Origin: Pyxidicoccus fallax
Lineage (GTDB): Bacteria > Myxococcota > Myxococcia > Myxococcales > Myxococcaceae
Assembly (NCBI RefSeq): GCF_012933655.1
Contig: NZ_JABBJJ010000008.1
Span: forward strand, 27,977 to 91,976
DNA length: 64,000 nucleotides
Reading direction: 5' to 3'
Position 1 is the first letter of the stretch; each line of letters begins with the position of its first letter. Made by a program: the position numbers and the translations under genes. Under the pieces are notes generated by a model that worked only from the letters and a program-made list of their open reading frames with translations, ran no database searches and was not told where the DNA came from. Positions 1 through 9,700 of the stretch are shown one piece after another.

Positions 1-1
1 G

Positions 2-529
2 GCCGAGGCCCTGTGGGCGCTGGGCGTCAGTGGACGCAGTGAGGCCCTGGAGGCCCTGCTCCAACGCGTCATCTCCGAGGCGGACCCGCTGGCGGCCGAG
101 TCCTTCCGGCTCATCACCGGCATTCCCCTGGCGGTCTCCCTGGAGCCGGCCGAGGAGGAAGCCGCGGAGGTGCCCGCCGTTTCCGACGGGGAGCCCTCCT
201 TCCTCCCGGGGCCCGTCGTGCCGCCGGGGCGGGTACGTGTCGAGGCGATTCAGCGCTGGTGGCACGAGGCCCGGTCCCGCTTCCCCGCGGGTGGGCGCTA
301 CCTCTGGGGCAGGTGCTGGACGCCCGAGGCCGCGCTCCAGGCCCTGCTGGAGGTGCCCGTGACACGCCGTCCCGCCCTGGCGTGGGAGCTGGCCGTGCGC
401 AGTAGCGGAGCCTGTCGGGTGGAGACGGGCCTGTGGGCCTGGCTCCAGGTGCGTCAGCTGCAGGCAGCCAGGGCCCTCCGAATGGAGCCGGGGGGACGCA
501 CCTTCGAGGCCATGCTGGCGTCGGCGTGA
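2..529 (+). CDS. HEAT-repeat protein (TIGR02270-like), C-terminal part
   Basis: The frame enters from the left edge and is open for about 175 codons, so only the C-terminal part is present. The first 45 residues form an Ala/Leu/Glu-rich helical repeat (pattern A-LW-LG-SGR-EAL--L) typical of HEAT-like repeats. An acidic linker follows, then a conserved-looking tail containing RWW and YLWGRCWTPEAAL. This layout resembles the TIGR02270 family, which in myxobacteria and other proteobacteria often sits in type VI secretion loci. No catalytic motif is visible. The stop lies 21 nt before the ketosynthase-like gene, so the two are probably cotranscribed. The family call is recognition by eye; the helical-repeat nature is seen directly. 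Confidence 0.6.
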   Translation, partial: AEALWALGVSGRSEALEALLQRVISEADPLAAESFRLITGIPLAVSLEPAEEEAAEVPAVSDGEPSFLPGPVVPPGRVRVEAIQRWWHEARSRFPAGGRYLWGRCWTPEAALQALLEVPVTRRPALAWELAVRSSGACRVETGLWAWLQVRQLQAARALRMEPGGRTFEAMLASA

Positions 530-550
530 GCCGGCGGTGAGCGAGGGACG

Positions 551-1660
551 ATGCGGAGCGTGCTGACGGGAACGGGAGCCGTGACGTCCGTGGGGCGGAG
601 CGTGGCCGCCGCCTGCGCCGCCATTCATGCCGGGGTCTCCCGCCCCAGGCCCTTGAACGAGCTGCGCGTGGTGGAGCCGGAGTCCCAGGAGGACCTCGCC
701 CTCTCGGGACATCCCGTCCATGGGTACACCGAAGGGTTCACTCTGCTGGGGCGGTGGATGCGGTTGGCCCGCGGGTGCGTGCGTGACCTGGTGTCCTCGT
801 CGCCGGGGCTCAAGACCGCGGACCGGCGCTTCTGGGACACCACGGGGTTGACGGTCATCGTCATGCCACCCGATGACACGGTGCTCCTCACGGCCCCGGG
901 ACAGGGACGTGCCCATCTGGAGGAAGCGTTCCTCCTTCCGCTGCACTCGGCGCTGGAGCTGCCCATCCCCCCGCGCAACGTGGAGCTGCTCTGCGCCGGG
1001 CATGCGGGCACCGCGCTGGCAATCGAGCAGGGGGTGCGGCGCTTCTCCTCGCGAGAGCTGGAGCGCCTGCTCATCGTCGCGGTGGACTCCTATATCGACA
1101 CGCAGCGGCTCGCGGAGTTGCTGGAGCAGGGACGGCTGAAGACGGAGGAACAGCCCGTGGGGCTCATTCCGGGGGAGGCGGGAGTGGCCCTCCTGTTGGA
1201 AGCAGAGCCCAGCGCCCGGCGGAGGAATGCGCCCATCGCGGGATACGTCGCCGCCGTGTCGACGAACCGCGAGCCGGAGGAGCGTCCCCGCATCCAGCGG
1301 GGCCATGCGCTGGCGGAGTGTCTGGCGCGAGCGCTCGACCATGGCGCGGTCGCATCACCTTTTCGCGGCGACATCTACAGCGACCTCAATGGGGAGGCCT
1401 GGCGAGCGCAGGAGTGGGGACGCGCGCGCATCCGCCTGGAGCAGCGGCTGGAGGAGTCGTGCCTGCAGCTGCCATGCACCTCGGTGGGCGACGTGGGGGC
1501 CGCGAGCGGGGCGCTGGGCGTGTGTCTGGCCCTGTGCGCGAGAGACCCCTTCCGGGACGCGGAGGCGCCGTCGCTCGTGCTGTCCAGCTCGGACCGGGGA
1601 GAAGTGGGGTGCCTGGTCCTCCAGCCCGCGCGGCTCGAACAAGGGAGGGGACGCGGATGA
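551..1660 (+). CDS. ketosynthase-like (thiolase-fold) protein of a T6SS-type locus
   Basis: This 369-residue protein starts MRSVLTGTGAVTSVG, the usual N-terminus of beta-ketoacyl synthase/thiolase-fold proteins. A segment around residues 141-160 (ELLCAGHAGTALAI) sits where the nucleophilic Cys motif lies in the family, and YSDLNGEAWRAQEWG and TSVGDVGAASG follow near residues 277-322. The usual catalytic His motifs are not obvious, so it may be a non-synthetic homologue. Such stand-alone ketosynthase-like proteins are repeatedly found in type VI secretion effector loci; their role is unknown. The ATG is preceded by GAGGGA at good spacing. Its stop overlaps the start of the Imm49-like gene (ATGA), which indicates translational coupling. 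Confidence 0.7.
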   Translation: MRSVLTGTGAVTSVGRSVAAACAAIHAGVSRPRPLNELRVVEPESQEDLALSGHPVHGYTEGFTLLGRWMRLARGCVRDLVSSSPGLKTADRRFWDTTGLTVIVMPPDDTVLLTAPGQGRAHLEEAFLLPLHSALELPIPPRNVELLCAGHAGTALAIEQGVRRFSSRELERLLIVAVDSYIDTQRLAELLEQGRLKTEEQPVGLIPGEAGVALLLEAEPSARRRNAPIAGYVAAVSTNREPEERPRIQRGHALAECLARALDHGAVASPFRGDIYSDLNGEAWRAQEWGRARIRLEQRLEESCLQLPCTSVGDVGAASGALGVCLALCARDPFRDAEAPSLVLSSSDRGEVGCLVLQPARLEQGRGRG

Positions 1661-2421
1661 GCGCTCACCACCTGCCTGTCTATGTGGGCAACGCCCTCAA
1701 CGAGAACCTGGAGTGGCTTCCTTCGCTGAAGGCCGGGAAGGTGGGACGCAAGCGCATCCTCTCCTTCTGCCGGAACCTGCGCATCGCCGGCATCGGAGAG
1801 TTGTTGATGACCGGCCTGCCGGAGGAGTTCCAGCTGCGGCTGCATCAGAGCGGGCGCGCCTATGCGGCCTGGCTGCGAACCGCGGAGGAGGGCGAGCGGA
1901 GGACCGGGCAATCCGCGCCGTTCTTCGACGCCATCGCCGTGGGAGACCTCGACGGCGCCACGCGGATTGCCCACCTCTCCAATCACACCTGGACGCAAGG
2001 CGTGGAGTACGAGGAGGACTTCCTCTTCGTCGAGTTCCTCATGCAGCGCTTCTTCCTGGATGCTCCCGGTGAGACGTGTGAGTCGTTGCTGCGGCGCTAC
2101 GAGACGGCATTGCGTGGAGCGGAGGATGTCCGCCTGGAGCTGTGCGGCGCCCTCCAGGCCGCCGACGCGGAGGGCTTCGACCGGGCCCTGCGACGTTTCC
2201 TCGCGGAGTACCGCGACCACTTCGAGGAGCTCGCCCGGCAAGGGGGCGCCTCACCCGTGTGGCTGGCCACCGAGGGCAAGGTGTGCGTGGAGGGTGTGGC
2301 GCTCGTGCGACTCGCCCAAGGGCTGGGGCTGGAGACGGAGGAGGACTACCTCCTGGTCCCCTCCGTGGCGCGCGAGAAGGTGGCGCGGGTCTTCACCGAG
2401 GACTCCTGGATGGAACCCTGA
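1657..2421 (+). CDS. Imm49-like immunity protein
   Basis: This is a 254-residue soluble protein without signal peptide or membrane segments. Its opening, with VYVGNALNENLEWL and then a run of helical segments, matches the Imm49 family of polymorphic-toxin immunity proteins as I recall it. Such proteins protect a cell from its own or a sibling's secreted effector. The start was set at the ATG overlapping the stop of the ketosynthase-like gene rather than at the upstream in-frame codons, because the upstream part is only a shadow of that gene. The cognate toxin is not in the window; it may lie to the left. A strong hairpin 60 nt downstream probably ends the transcript. Imm49 is a by-eye call. 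Confidence 0.6.
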   Translation: MSAHHLPVYVGNALNENLEWLPSLKAGKVGRKRILSFCRNLRIAGIGELLMTGLPEEFQLRLHQSGRAYAAWLRTAEEGERRTGQSAPFFDAIAVGDLDGATRIAHLSNHTWTQGVEYEEDFLFVEFLMQRFFLDAPGETCESLLRRYETALRGAEDVRLELCGALQAADAEGFDRALRRFLAEYRDHFEELARQGGASPVWLATEGKVCVEGVALVRLAQGLGLETEEDYLLVPSVAREKVARVFTEDSWMEP

Positions 2422-2480
2422 CGGAGCACGTTGAAGGCCCGCGTCGGAAGTGACAGGTCCTACCCCGGGCGGTGTTGAGA

Positions 2481-2509
2481 GCGCGAGGCCCTCCGCGGAG
2501 GCCTCGCGC
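2481..2509 (+). terminator. hairpin after the Imm49-like gene
   Basis: GCGCGAGGC (2481-2489) pairs perfectly with GCCTCGCGC (2501-2509), and the intervening CTCCGCGGAG is itself palindromic. There is no T-run. It fits a GC-rich terminator for the upstream operon and ends just before the ATG of the following fragment. Confidence 0.5.
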
Positions 2510-2510
2510 C

Positions 2511-2810
2511 ATGCGCAGCCCCGCACGCGCCCAGGACCGGCCCCCGCGCGGGGACGCGCGGTGCTTCGACCCCGAGAACGAGGTGGACTTCTGGCTGCGC
2601 GTGGACCGGCTCGCCTCGCCGTCCGAGACGCCCACGTATCGCACCGGCTTCGAGCGCTGCGTGGAGCCCGGAGACGCCGACGAGAGCCGGCTCATCCATC
2701 TCATCTCCCAGCGCGAAGGGGCGCTCTGGATGCCGCCGCTCGCCACCGAGGAGGTGGACCGCGACGCCGTCGCGCTCCCGCGCCGCTGGGTGGAAAACAT
2801 CCCTGAGTGA
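2511..2810 (+). pseudogene. orphan C-terminal fragment of a secreted cytochrome-like protein
   Basis: This 99-codon frame resembles only the last part of planctomycete/myxobacterial c-type cytochrome-like proteins: a Cys followed by a beta-rich stretch, then the pattern PGDADESRLIHLISQREGALWMPPLATEEVD..A...RRWVE. That pattern is the usual C-terminus (PG-P--S-L--R------MPPLAT--VD--A---I--WI) of such proteins. The heme motif CXXCH, signal peptide and body of the domain are absent, and the ATG has no Shine-Dalgarno and sits on the flank of the terminator hairpin. I read it as a gene remnant rather than a working gene, although a short expressed protein cannot be excluded. Confidence 0.5.
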
Positions 2811-2909
2811 TTTCCCACCCAATCCCTCTCACATCCATCATCGGGGGCTCCCGGATAGACAGGGGCTCCCGTCCTCCGGAGAACGCCAGCATCGGGGATG
2901 AGAGAATTT

Positions 2910-2948
2910 GAAACAGAAAAAACACCCCGGGTTTGAAATTCCTGTTTC
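2910..2948 (+). promoter_or_regulatory. AT-rich region with inverted repeat upstream of the M4 protease
   Basis: The stretch 2900-2950 is strikingly AT-rich for this genome. GAAACAG (2910-2916) is mirrored by CTGTTTC (2942-2948), and TTTGAAA occurs twice, at 2907-2913 and 2932-2938. It lies 46 nt before the protease start and is the likeliest promoter/operator. Confidence 0.4.
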
Positions 2949-2993
2949 GGCCGTGTCAGGGATAGCGGGTCTTTCTTTTCTCGGGGTGGCTTG

Positions 2994-5234
2994 ATGGCTA
3001 TTCAGGTTTTGAAGAGGTTTGGCGTGGCATGGCTGGGGTTGGCGCTCACCGCGTGCGGGACACTGGAGCCCGCGGCGGATGGGGAGTCCCGGGCCGCCGA
3101 GCAGGAGAAGGGGGGAGAGGACATCCAGGCGTCGCTGGGGGCGCTGAAGAGCGCCGGCGTGCTGGACGTGCACCCGGATGGCATCCCCTCCACGGTTCAC
3201 GGCGACCTGGGGCAGGTGGAGCGCTCGGTGTCGGGCATGGCTCTCGGGCAGGCCGCGAGCGCGGTCTCTCCCGCGCTGGCCGCGGTGTCGCCGGTGTTCC
3301 GGCTGAACCCGGAGGACCTGGTGCTGCGCAGCGTGCGCACGGATGAGCGGGGCCATCAGCACCTGCGCTACCGGCAGACGAAGCAGGGCCTCGAGGTGGT
3401 GAACGGCGAGCTCGTCGTGCACGTGCGCCCCGACGGCACGGTGTACGCGGCCAACGGCTCCGCGCGTGACGGCGTGTCCCTGTCCGCGCGGCCCACGGTG
3501 GCCTCCAGCGCGGCGGCGCTCGCGGCGGTGCGCGGCACGTCCGGTACGGGCATTACCTCCGCTGGCAGCCCGCGCCTCGTCTACGTGCGCGACGCGGCGG
3601 AGACGCTGCACCTGGCCTGGGAGGTCCGCGTCACCGGCACCCAACCCGACGGGCTGCCGCTGGTGGACCTGGTGTACGTGAGCGCGCGCGCCGGTGACGT
3701 CGTGGCGCGGCACCCGAAAATCCATTCGGCGCTCAACCGCCGCGTGCACTCGGCCAACAACGGCAGCACCACGCCGGGCACCCTGCGCCGCAGCGAGGGC
3801 CAGGCCGCCACGGGCGACAGCCACATCGACATGAACTACGACATGCTCGGGTTCACGTACAACTGCTACAAGACACTGTTCAACCGCGACTCGTTCAACA
3901 ACGCGGGCGCGGCGCTCATCAGCACCGTGCACTACGGCTCCAACTACGTGAACGCCTACTGGGACGGCACGCAGATGGTGTACGGCGACGGCGACGGCAC
4001 CACGTCCATCGAGCTGGGCAAGGACGCGGACGTCACCGTCCACGAGCTGACCCACGCGGTGACGGAGTTCGAGTCCGACCTCACGTACTCCGGCCAGTCC
4101 GGCGGCCTCAACGAGGCCATGTCCGACACCTTCGCCGCCATCTGCGAGAGCTGGGCCTCGGGCACCTGGAGCACCGCGCCGGCCATCTGGATGGTGGGCG
4201 AGGACGTGTGGACGCCGGGCACCCCGAACGACGCGCTCCGCTACATGGATGACCCCGTCAAGGACGGCGTGTCCAAGGACTGGGCGCCCAACGTGACGTC
4301 CAGCACGGACGTGCACTACAGCTCGGGCGTGCCCAACCTGGCGTTCGCCCTGCTGTCGAAGGGCGGCACGCACCCGCGCGGCCGCTCCACCATCAACGTG
4401 CCGGCCATCGGCGTCGAGAAGGCCGCGCGCATCTGGTACAAGGCCAATAGCGACATCTTCACCGCCTCCACGACCTTCGCCCAGGCGAAGACGTGGACCA
4501 TTCAGGCGGCCGCGGACCTCGGCTATGACCAGGCCACGCAGGACGCCGTGAAGGCCGCGTGGGAGGCCGTGGGCGTGGGCGTCACGCTGCCGCCGCCGCC
4601 CACCACCCCGCTGAGCAACAACGTGCCGGTGAGCAGCCTGTCCGACAGCTCGGGCGGCCAGAAGTTCTTCACGCTCGCGGTGCCGGCGGGCGCCACCAGC
4701 CTGAAGTTCACCATCGCCGGTGGCACGGGCGACGCGGACATGTACGTGCGCTTCGGCGCCGCGCCGGACTCGGGCACGTACGACTGCCGTCCCTACCTGG
4801 GCGGCAACTCCGAGACGTGCACCATCACCAACATCCAGACGGGCACGTACTACGTGATGCTCAACGCGTACTCGGCCTACTCGGGCGTGACGCTGACGGG
4901 CGTGTACACCACCAGCTCGCCCCCGACCAACGTGCTGCAGAACGGCGTCCCGGTAACGGGCCTCACCGCCGCGTCGGGCGGGCAGCTCTCGTACATGATG
5001 GACGTGCCGGCCAACACCTCCGTGACGTTCAGCATCAGCGGCGGCACGGGCGATGCGGACCTGTACGTGCGCTTCGGTTCCGCGCCGACCACCACCACGT
5101 ATGACTGCCGCCCGTACCGCGCGGGCAACGCCGAGACGTGCACGATGCCCGCCCGCGCGACGGCCGGCAGGTTCTACGTCATGCTGCGCGGCTACACGGC
5201 GTTCTCGGGTGTGACGCTCCGGGGCCAGTACTAG
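2994..5234 (+). CDS. secreted M4 (thermolysin-type) metalloprotease with two PPC domains
   Basis: This is a 746-residue zinc endopeptidase, exported and presumably used in predation or nutrient scavenging. A signal peptide with lipobox-like LTAC at residues 18-21 is followed by an FTP/PepSY-type propeptide (to about 240). The M4 catalytic domain carries HELTHAVTE (zinc His pair and catalytic Glu, from about residue 350), GLNEAMSD (third zinc ligand, about 375) and a VHYSSGVPN stretch. Two pre-peptidase C-terminal domains with the D-Y-C-P-Y-G-N-E-TC motif repeat at about 545-640 and 650-746; such domains are normally trimmed after secretion. The start was taken at the ATG directly after an in-frame TTG. 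It is a single gene with a strong terminator behind it. Lipid anchoring is possible but unusual for M4 enzymes. Confidence 0.93.
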   Translation: MAIQVLKRFGVAWLGLALTACGTLEPAADGESRAAEQEKGGEDIQASLGALKSAGVLDVHPDGIPSTVHGDLGQVERSVSGMALGQAASAVSPALAAVSPVFRLNPEDLVLRSVRTDERGHQHLRYRQTKQGLEVVNGELVVHVRPDGTVYAANGSARDGVSLSARPTVASSAAALAAVRGTSGTGITSAGSPRLVYVRDAAETLHLAWEVRVTGTQPDGLPLVDLVYVSARAGDVVARHPKIHSALNRRVHSANNGSTTPGTLRRSEGQAATGDSHIDMNYDMLGFTYNCYKTLFNRDSFNNAGAALISTVHYGSNYVNAYWDGTQMVYGDGDGTTSIELGKDADVTVHELTHAVTEFESDLTYSGQSGGLNEAMSDTFAAICESWASGTWSTAPAIWMVGEDVWTPGTPNDALRYMDDPVKDGVSKDWAPNVTSSTDVHYSSGVPNLAFALLSKGGTHPRGRSTINVPAIGVEKAARIWYKANSDIFTASTTFAQAKTWTIQAAADLGYDQATQDAVKAAWEAVGVGVTLPPPPTTPLSNNVPVSSLSDSSGGQKFFTLAVPAGATSLKFTIAGGTGDADMYVRFGAAPDSGTYDCRPYLGGNSETCTITNIQTGTYYVMLNAYSAYSGVTLTGVYTTSSPPTNVLQNGVPVTGLTAASGGQLSYMMDVPANTSVTFSISGGTGDADLYVRFGSAPTTTTYDCRPYRAGNAETCTMPARATAGRFYVMLRGYTAFSGVTLRGQY

Positions 5235-5264
5235 CCGTCAGCGCCTCGCATTCCTGAAGCACCG

Positions 5265-5304
5265 GCACCCGGGGGCCTCGTGGCCTGCCGGGTGCTGTCT
5301 TTTC
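5265..5304 (+). terminator. intrinsic terminator of the M4 protease gene
   Basis: GCACCCGG (5265-5272) pairs with CCGGGTGC (5288-5295). Inside it GGCC pairs with GGCC around a TCGT loop, and TGTCTTTT follows. It sits 30 nt after the protease stop and before the convergent membrane-protein gene. Confidence 0.85.
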
Positions 5305-5323
5305 CGGGAACCCGAAGAGCGTG

Positions 5324-6604
5324 TCAGCCAGCCGGAGGCGGCACGGGTACCGCGGCCTCGATGGGAGGCGGCACCGGCAGCGTCCGGCGGCCCTGCAGCA
5401 CCACGCCCACGGTGGCGATGGCGAGCCCGAGCAGGAAGCCGAACGGGCCGCCGCCCTCGCCGACGTAGCCGGGGCTGCCCTCGAACCCCTTCGCGATGTT
5501 GTGGTTCTCGATGAGGTGCGTGAGGGCCCACAGTCCCATGGGCGCGATGACGGCCAGCGGCGCCGTGCGCGCCAGCACCGGGTGCCCGGGCCCCTTCCAC
5601 GCCAGCAGCGCGAGCAGCGCCAGCAGCCCGAGCGCGGGCAGCCCGTCCCCGTACGTCCATGCCGTGGTGTCGCCGCCGAAGCTGCTGCTCGGCACGCGCT
5701 CGGTGGTGGTGACGGTGCGCCGCATCAGGTCGCCCTGGGAGTTGTAGTACGTGCTGCTGGACTCGCTGGTCCGGGTGTACCCGGGCGAGTAGTAGTTGTT
5801 GTCCCACTGCCCCGACAGGCTCATGGCGGCGATGAACGTCCCCACCACCGCCACGCGCCGGCCCCAGCCGCGCCACAGCAGCCTCGGCTCGAACGGGCCC
5901 AGCTCTCCGCGCAGCGCCGCGTCGCGCAGGAAGACGACCGTGGCCGCCGTCCACAGGAAGAAGGCCGGCGTGAAGCTGGAGATGGACACGTTCACCAGCA
6001 GGAAGACGATGGCCGCCGCGGCCCCCAGCGTGGGACGCCGCAGCCACACCGGCAGACGCGCGGCCCATTCCGGCTTCAGCGTCTGCGCCAGCAGCAGCCC
6101 GGTGACCGCCACCCATACCAGCCCCAGGCGCGGCGCCCCGGGGACCTCGCCGTAGCCCGACAGGAGGAACGAGAGGGCGAACAGGCCCATGGAGATGAGC
6201 ACGCGCTTCTTGGAACCCTCGGCTCCCACGGGCAGCGCCTCGGGCGTCTCCGAGGCCTCGGCCGCGCGCTTCAGCGCCGCGCGCAGGTGCCGCGGCTCGC
6301 CCCGCTTCCACGCGTCGTGCAGGAAGACGCCCGCGCCCGCCAGCCACAGCACCTGCCCGAAGGTCCACTCGCCGAACGCGATGGCGTACAGCACCAGCAC
6401 CGCGCCGCCGATGATTCCGAGCCACGGCCGCGCGAGCCAGCGCGGTGCCCGCGCGACGTAGACAGCGGGCTTCAGCTCATCCAGCGCGAGCACCGCCAGC
6501 GTGAGGACCAGCAGCCACGAGGGCCACTGCCCACCCCGGAACGGCGCGCCGAGGACGAAGAGGAACAGCGAGACGAGGACGGGGCGGCGGAGGAGGGTGT
6601 CCAT
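5324..6604 (-). CDS. multi-spanning inner-membrane protein of unknown function
   Basis: This 426-residue protein has about ten hydrophobic segments separated by short basic loops. There is one polar, Tyr/Ser/Thr-rich insertion near residues 275-315 (NNYYSPGYTRTSESSSTYYN), probably periplasmic, and a Pro-rich C-terminal tail. I recognise no transporter or enzyme motif. The start at MDTLLRR was chosen because hydrophobic sequence begins right after it; GTG at 6676 and ATG at 6631 are alternatives adding 24 or 9 residues. It lies 158 nt downstream of the giant kinase gene on the same strand and converges with the M4 protease. Function unknown. Confidence 0.7.
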   Translation of the reverse strand: MDTLLRRPVLVSLFLFVLGAPFRGGQWPSWLLVLTLAVLALDELKPAVYVARAPRWLARPWLGIIGGAVLVLYAIAFGEWTFGQVLWLAGAGVFLHDAWKRGEPRHLRAALKRAAEASETPEALPVGAEGSKKRVLISMGLFALSFLLSGYGEVPGAPRLGLVWVAVTGLLLAQTLKPEWAARLPVWLRRPTLGAAAAIVFLLVNVSISSFTPAFFLWTAATVVFLRDAALRGELGPFEPRLLWRGWGRRVAVVGTFIAAMSLSGQWDNNYYSPGYTRTSESSSTYYNSQGDLMRRTVTTTERVPSSSFGGDTTAWTYGDGLPALGLLALLALLAWKGPGHPVLARTAPLAVIAPMGLWALTHLIENHNIAKGFEGSPGYVGEGGGPFGFLLGLAIATVGVVLQGRRTLPVPPPIEAAVPVPPPAG

Positions 6605-6762
6605 GGAGTCGGGCGTGCCCGTGACTCGCATTGGAACAGGCGGGGCCCGCGAGCGTCGAGACGGGTCGCGGGACACTCCAAGGGCTGCCTGCTCGCCGCC
6701 AGGACTTCCCGGAGAGCTCCGTGGAAGCGTCCGTCATGAAGCGGGTCGGGTGGGACCCGTCG

Positions 6763-9700
6763 TCATCCGGAGGCATGTGGAGGCCCGGCACACGGCAGCT
6801 CCATGGTGAACGTGGTGCCGACGCCCAAGGTGCTCTCCGCGCGGATGGTGCCGCCGAGCGCGTCGACGATGGCGCGCACCAGGTGCAGCCCCAGCCCCAA
6901 TCCGCCATAGGAGCGCACCGACACCGCCCGTCCGAAGCGCTCGAAGATGTGTGGCAGCTTGTCGGGCGCGATGCCGATGCCCTCGTCGCTCACGCGCAGC
7001 CACGCGGTGCCGCTCTCCACCCCGGCCGCGATGTGGATGGGCTTGCCCGCCCCGAACTTGAGCGCGTTGGACAGCAGGTGGTGCAGCACCTGTCCCAGTC
7101 GCGTGGCGTCCCACCGCCCGAGGATGGGACTTTCGACGCGGACGTCCAGCGCGCAGCCCGCCTTCTCCAGCGGCTCGCGCAGCCGGTCCGTCACCCGGTC
7201 GATGACCGCCCGCAGGTCCACCTCCTCCAGCCGGAGGTCCAGCCGGTCCGCGTGCAGGCGCGAGACGTCCAGCAGCTCCTCGATGAGGGTGGCGAGCTTC
7301 AGCGACTGGGCATCGATGGTGTGCAGCGCGCGCACGGCGGGCTCCGGCAGGCCGGCGGGACGGTGGCGCAAGAGCGAGTGCACCATCAGCCGCAGCGAGG
7401 TGAGCGGCGTGTTCAGCTCGTGCGAGGCGACGCTGAGGAAGTCGTCGCGCAGGCGGATGGCCTCCTGGGCCGCGCGGTACAGCCTCGCGTTGTCGATGCA
7501 GATGGCCGCCCGGCGCGCCAGCTCCTGGGCGAGGTCCAGGTCCGCCTCGCCATAACGACGGCCCGGTGCGCCAGAGGCGAGCGTGAGGACGCCCAGCGTC
7601 TTGCCCCGGGCGATGAGCGGCACGTGCATGGCCGTCCGCGTGCCCAGCGCCTGCATCTCCTCCACGTACTCCGGCCCGTTGCCCGCTTCCGCCAGCCGGT
7701 CCGCGTCGAGGTGGGCGCGCAGCACGGGCTGGCCGGACGTCAGCGCCTCGAGGACGACGGGCGGTGCGCTCCATTCCAACGGGTGCTTCCGCATCAACCC
7801 GCCCAGACGCGCTTCCTTCTCCGGGTCCACGTGGGCGGTGGCCATCACGCGCAAGGAGTCCCCATTCTCGGCGACGGCGAACACGCACCAGTCCGCCAGG
7901 AAGGGGACCACCATGTGCAGGGCCTTCGCCAGCGTCTGCTCCAAATCCAACGACTCGGCCAGCGCCAGTCCCGACTCGGCGAGGAAGCGCACCGCGGCCT
8001 CCGCCCTCCGGCGCTCCTGCACCTCCACCTTGAGCTGCTCGAACAGGCGGCTGTTCTCCAGCGAGATGGCCATCTGCGAGGAGAGCGCCCGCAGCACGCT
8101 CACCCGCTCGGGCGTGAAGGCCCGCGTGGCCAGGTCATTCTCCAGGTACAGCACGCCCACCGTGCGCGCCTGCCGCTGGATGGGCACCGCGAGGGCGGAC
8201 TTCACCGCGCGGCGAGCGATGTACGGGTCGCCGATGAAGCGCCCCTGGTGGGCCGCGTCGCCGAGGACGAGGGTGGCGCCCGTCGTCCACGCGTGCTGTA
8301 CCACCGTGGCTGGCACGGTGCTGGCCGCGTCCAGGGGAACGGGCTCCAGGCTCACCGGCTCGGAGACGGCGCCCCGCGCGCGCACCACGAGGGCGCCGCC
8401 TTCCTCCAGCACCAGCGCGCCGGACGTCGCGCCCGCGACCTCCAGGCACACCGCCATCAGCTTCTCCATCAGCCGGTCCAGCACCACCTCGCCCACCAGC
8501 GTCTCGGAGGCCTTGAGCAGGCCGTGCAGGTCCAGCGCCGCCCCGGGCGCCGCGCCCTCCGCCGCCACCGTGCGCGCGGGCTCGCTCCAGGCCCGGCCCC
8601 CGGCCAGCTTGAGGTCCGGGAACTCCTCCTCCAGCAGGGACACCTTGGCCCACGCGCCCCACCGCGCGTAGGCCTCCAGCGCGGCACGCAGGTGGAGCGT
8701 GGCGAAGCGCCCGTGGCCCAGCGCGTGGTGGAAGCGGCCCGCCAGCTCGTTCGCCATCGCCTCTTCCTGGAGGAAGCCCTCCGCGCGCGCCCCGTCGATG
8801 GCCTCGTCGTACAGCTCCATCGCCTCCAGCGGCCGGCCCTCCACGCGGGCCACCTCGGCGGTGACGAGCTGGTGCTTGTGCCGGAAGTTCTCCGGGCAGT
8901 CCCGCGCCCAGGCCTCCAGCTTCCGCTGGTGCTCCTCGATGCGGGCCAGGTCTCCGGCGCGCGCCTCGGGGTGGGCGGTGGCGTGGGCCGCCAGCGTCAG
9001 CGCGGTGAGGAAGGCGTGCTCCGCCGCGCGGTAGAAGTTCCTCACGGAAGCGGCATGGGGCCGCGCCGCCTCGGACATCCGCAGGGCCTCGTCCAGGTCT
9101 CCCAGGAGGTACGCCACCAGCTGCCGCAGCGTGGCGTACAGGTGGCGGTTCATCGACGTGAGGGGCATGTCCATGAAGGACTGCTCGTCGAAGCTGTCGT
9201 CGTCGAAGTGGGGCGGGCGGCGGGTGCGGCCCTGCAGGGCGAGCACCGCCTGCGCGTGCGCGGTGGGCAGGTCGTCCATCCCCGGCACGCCGCTGCGCCG
9301 CAGGTAGGTCTGGCACGCCTCGACGGAGGACTGCACCCGCGCCAGCTCCGCGCCCATGGAGAACTCGGCCGCCACGGCGAGGGTGATGGCGTAGGCGGCG
9401 AACTGCACGTCGCCGGCGGCAATCCCCGTGGCGTAGGAACGGCGCAGCAGCGGCAGGCTCGTGCGCAGGGGCGCCTTCCAGGTATGGAAGTAGACCGCCA
9501 GCGACAGCAGCGCCCGGCACTCCTGGCGAAGGTCTCCGTTGCGCTGGGCGAGCGCCACCCCCAGCCGCCCGAAGGCGAGGCCGGACGTGGGGCCGTCGAG
9601 GCTCGACAGCACCATGCCATGGCAACTGTAGATGGCTGGCGCCTCGTCCGAGTGGCCGTGCTCCAGCGTGAGGTTGAGGGCGCGCGTGTTGATGACGGCG

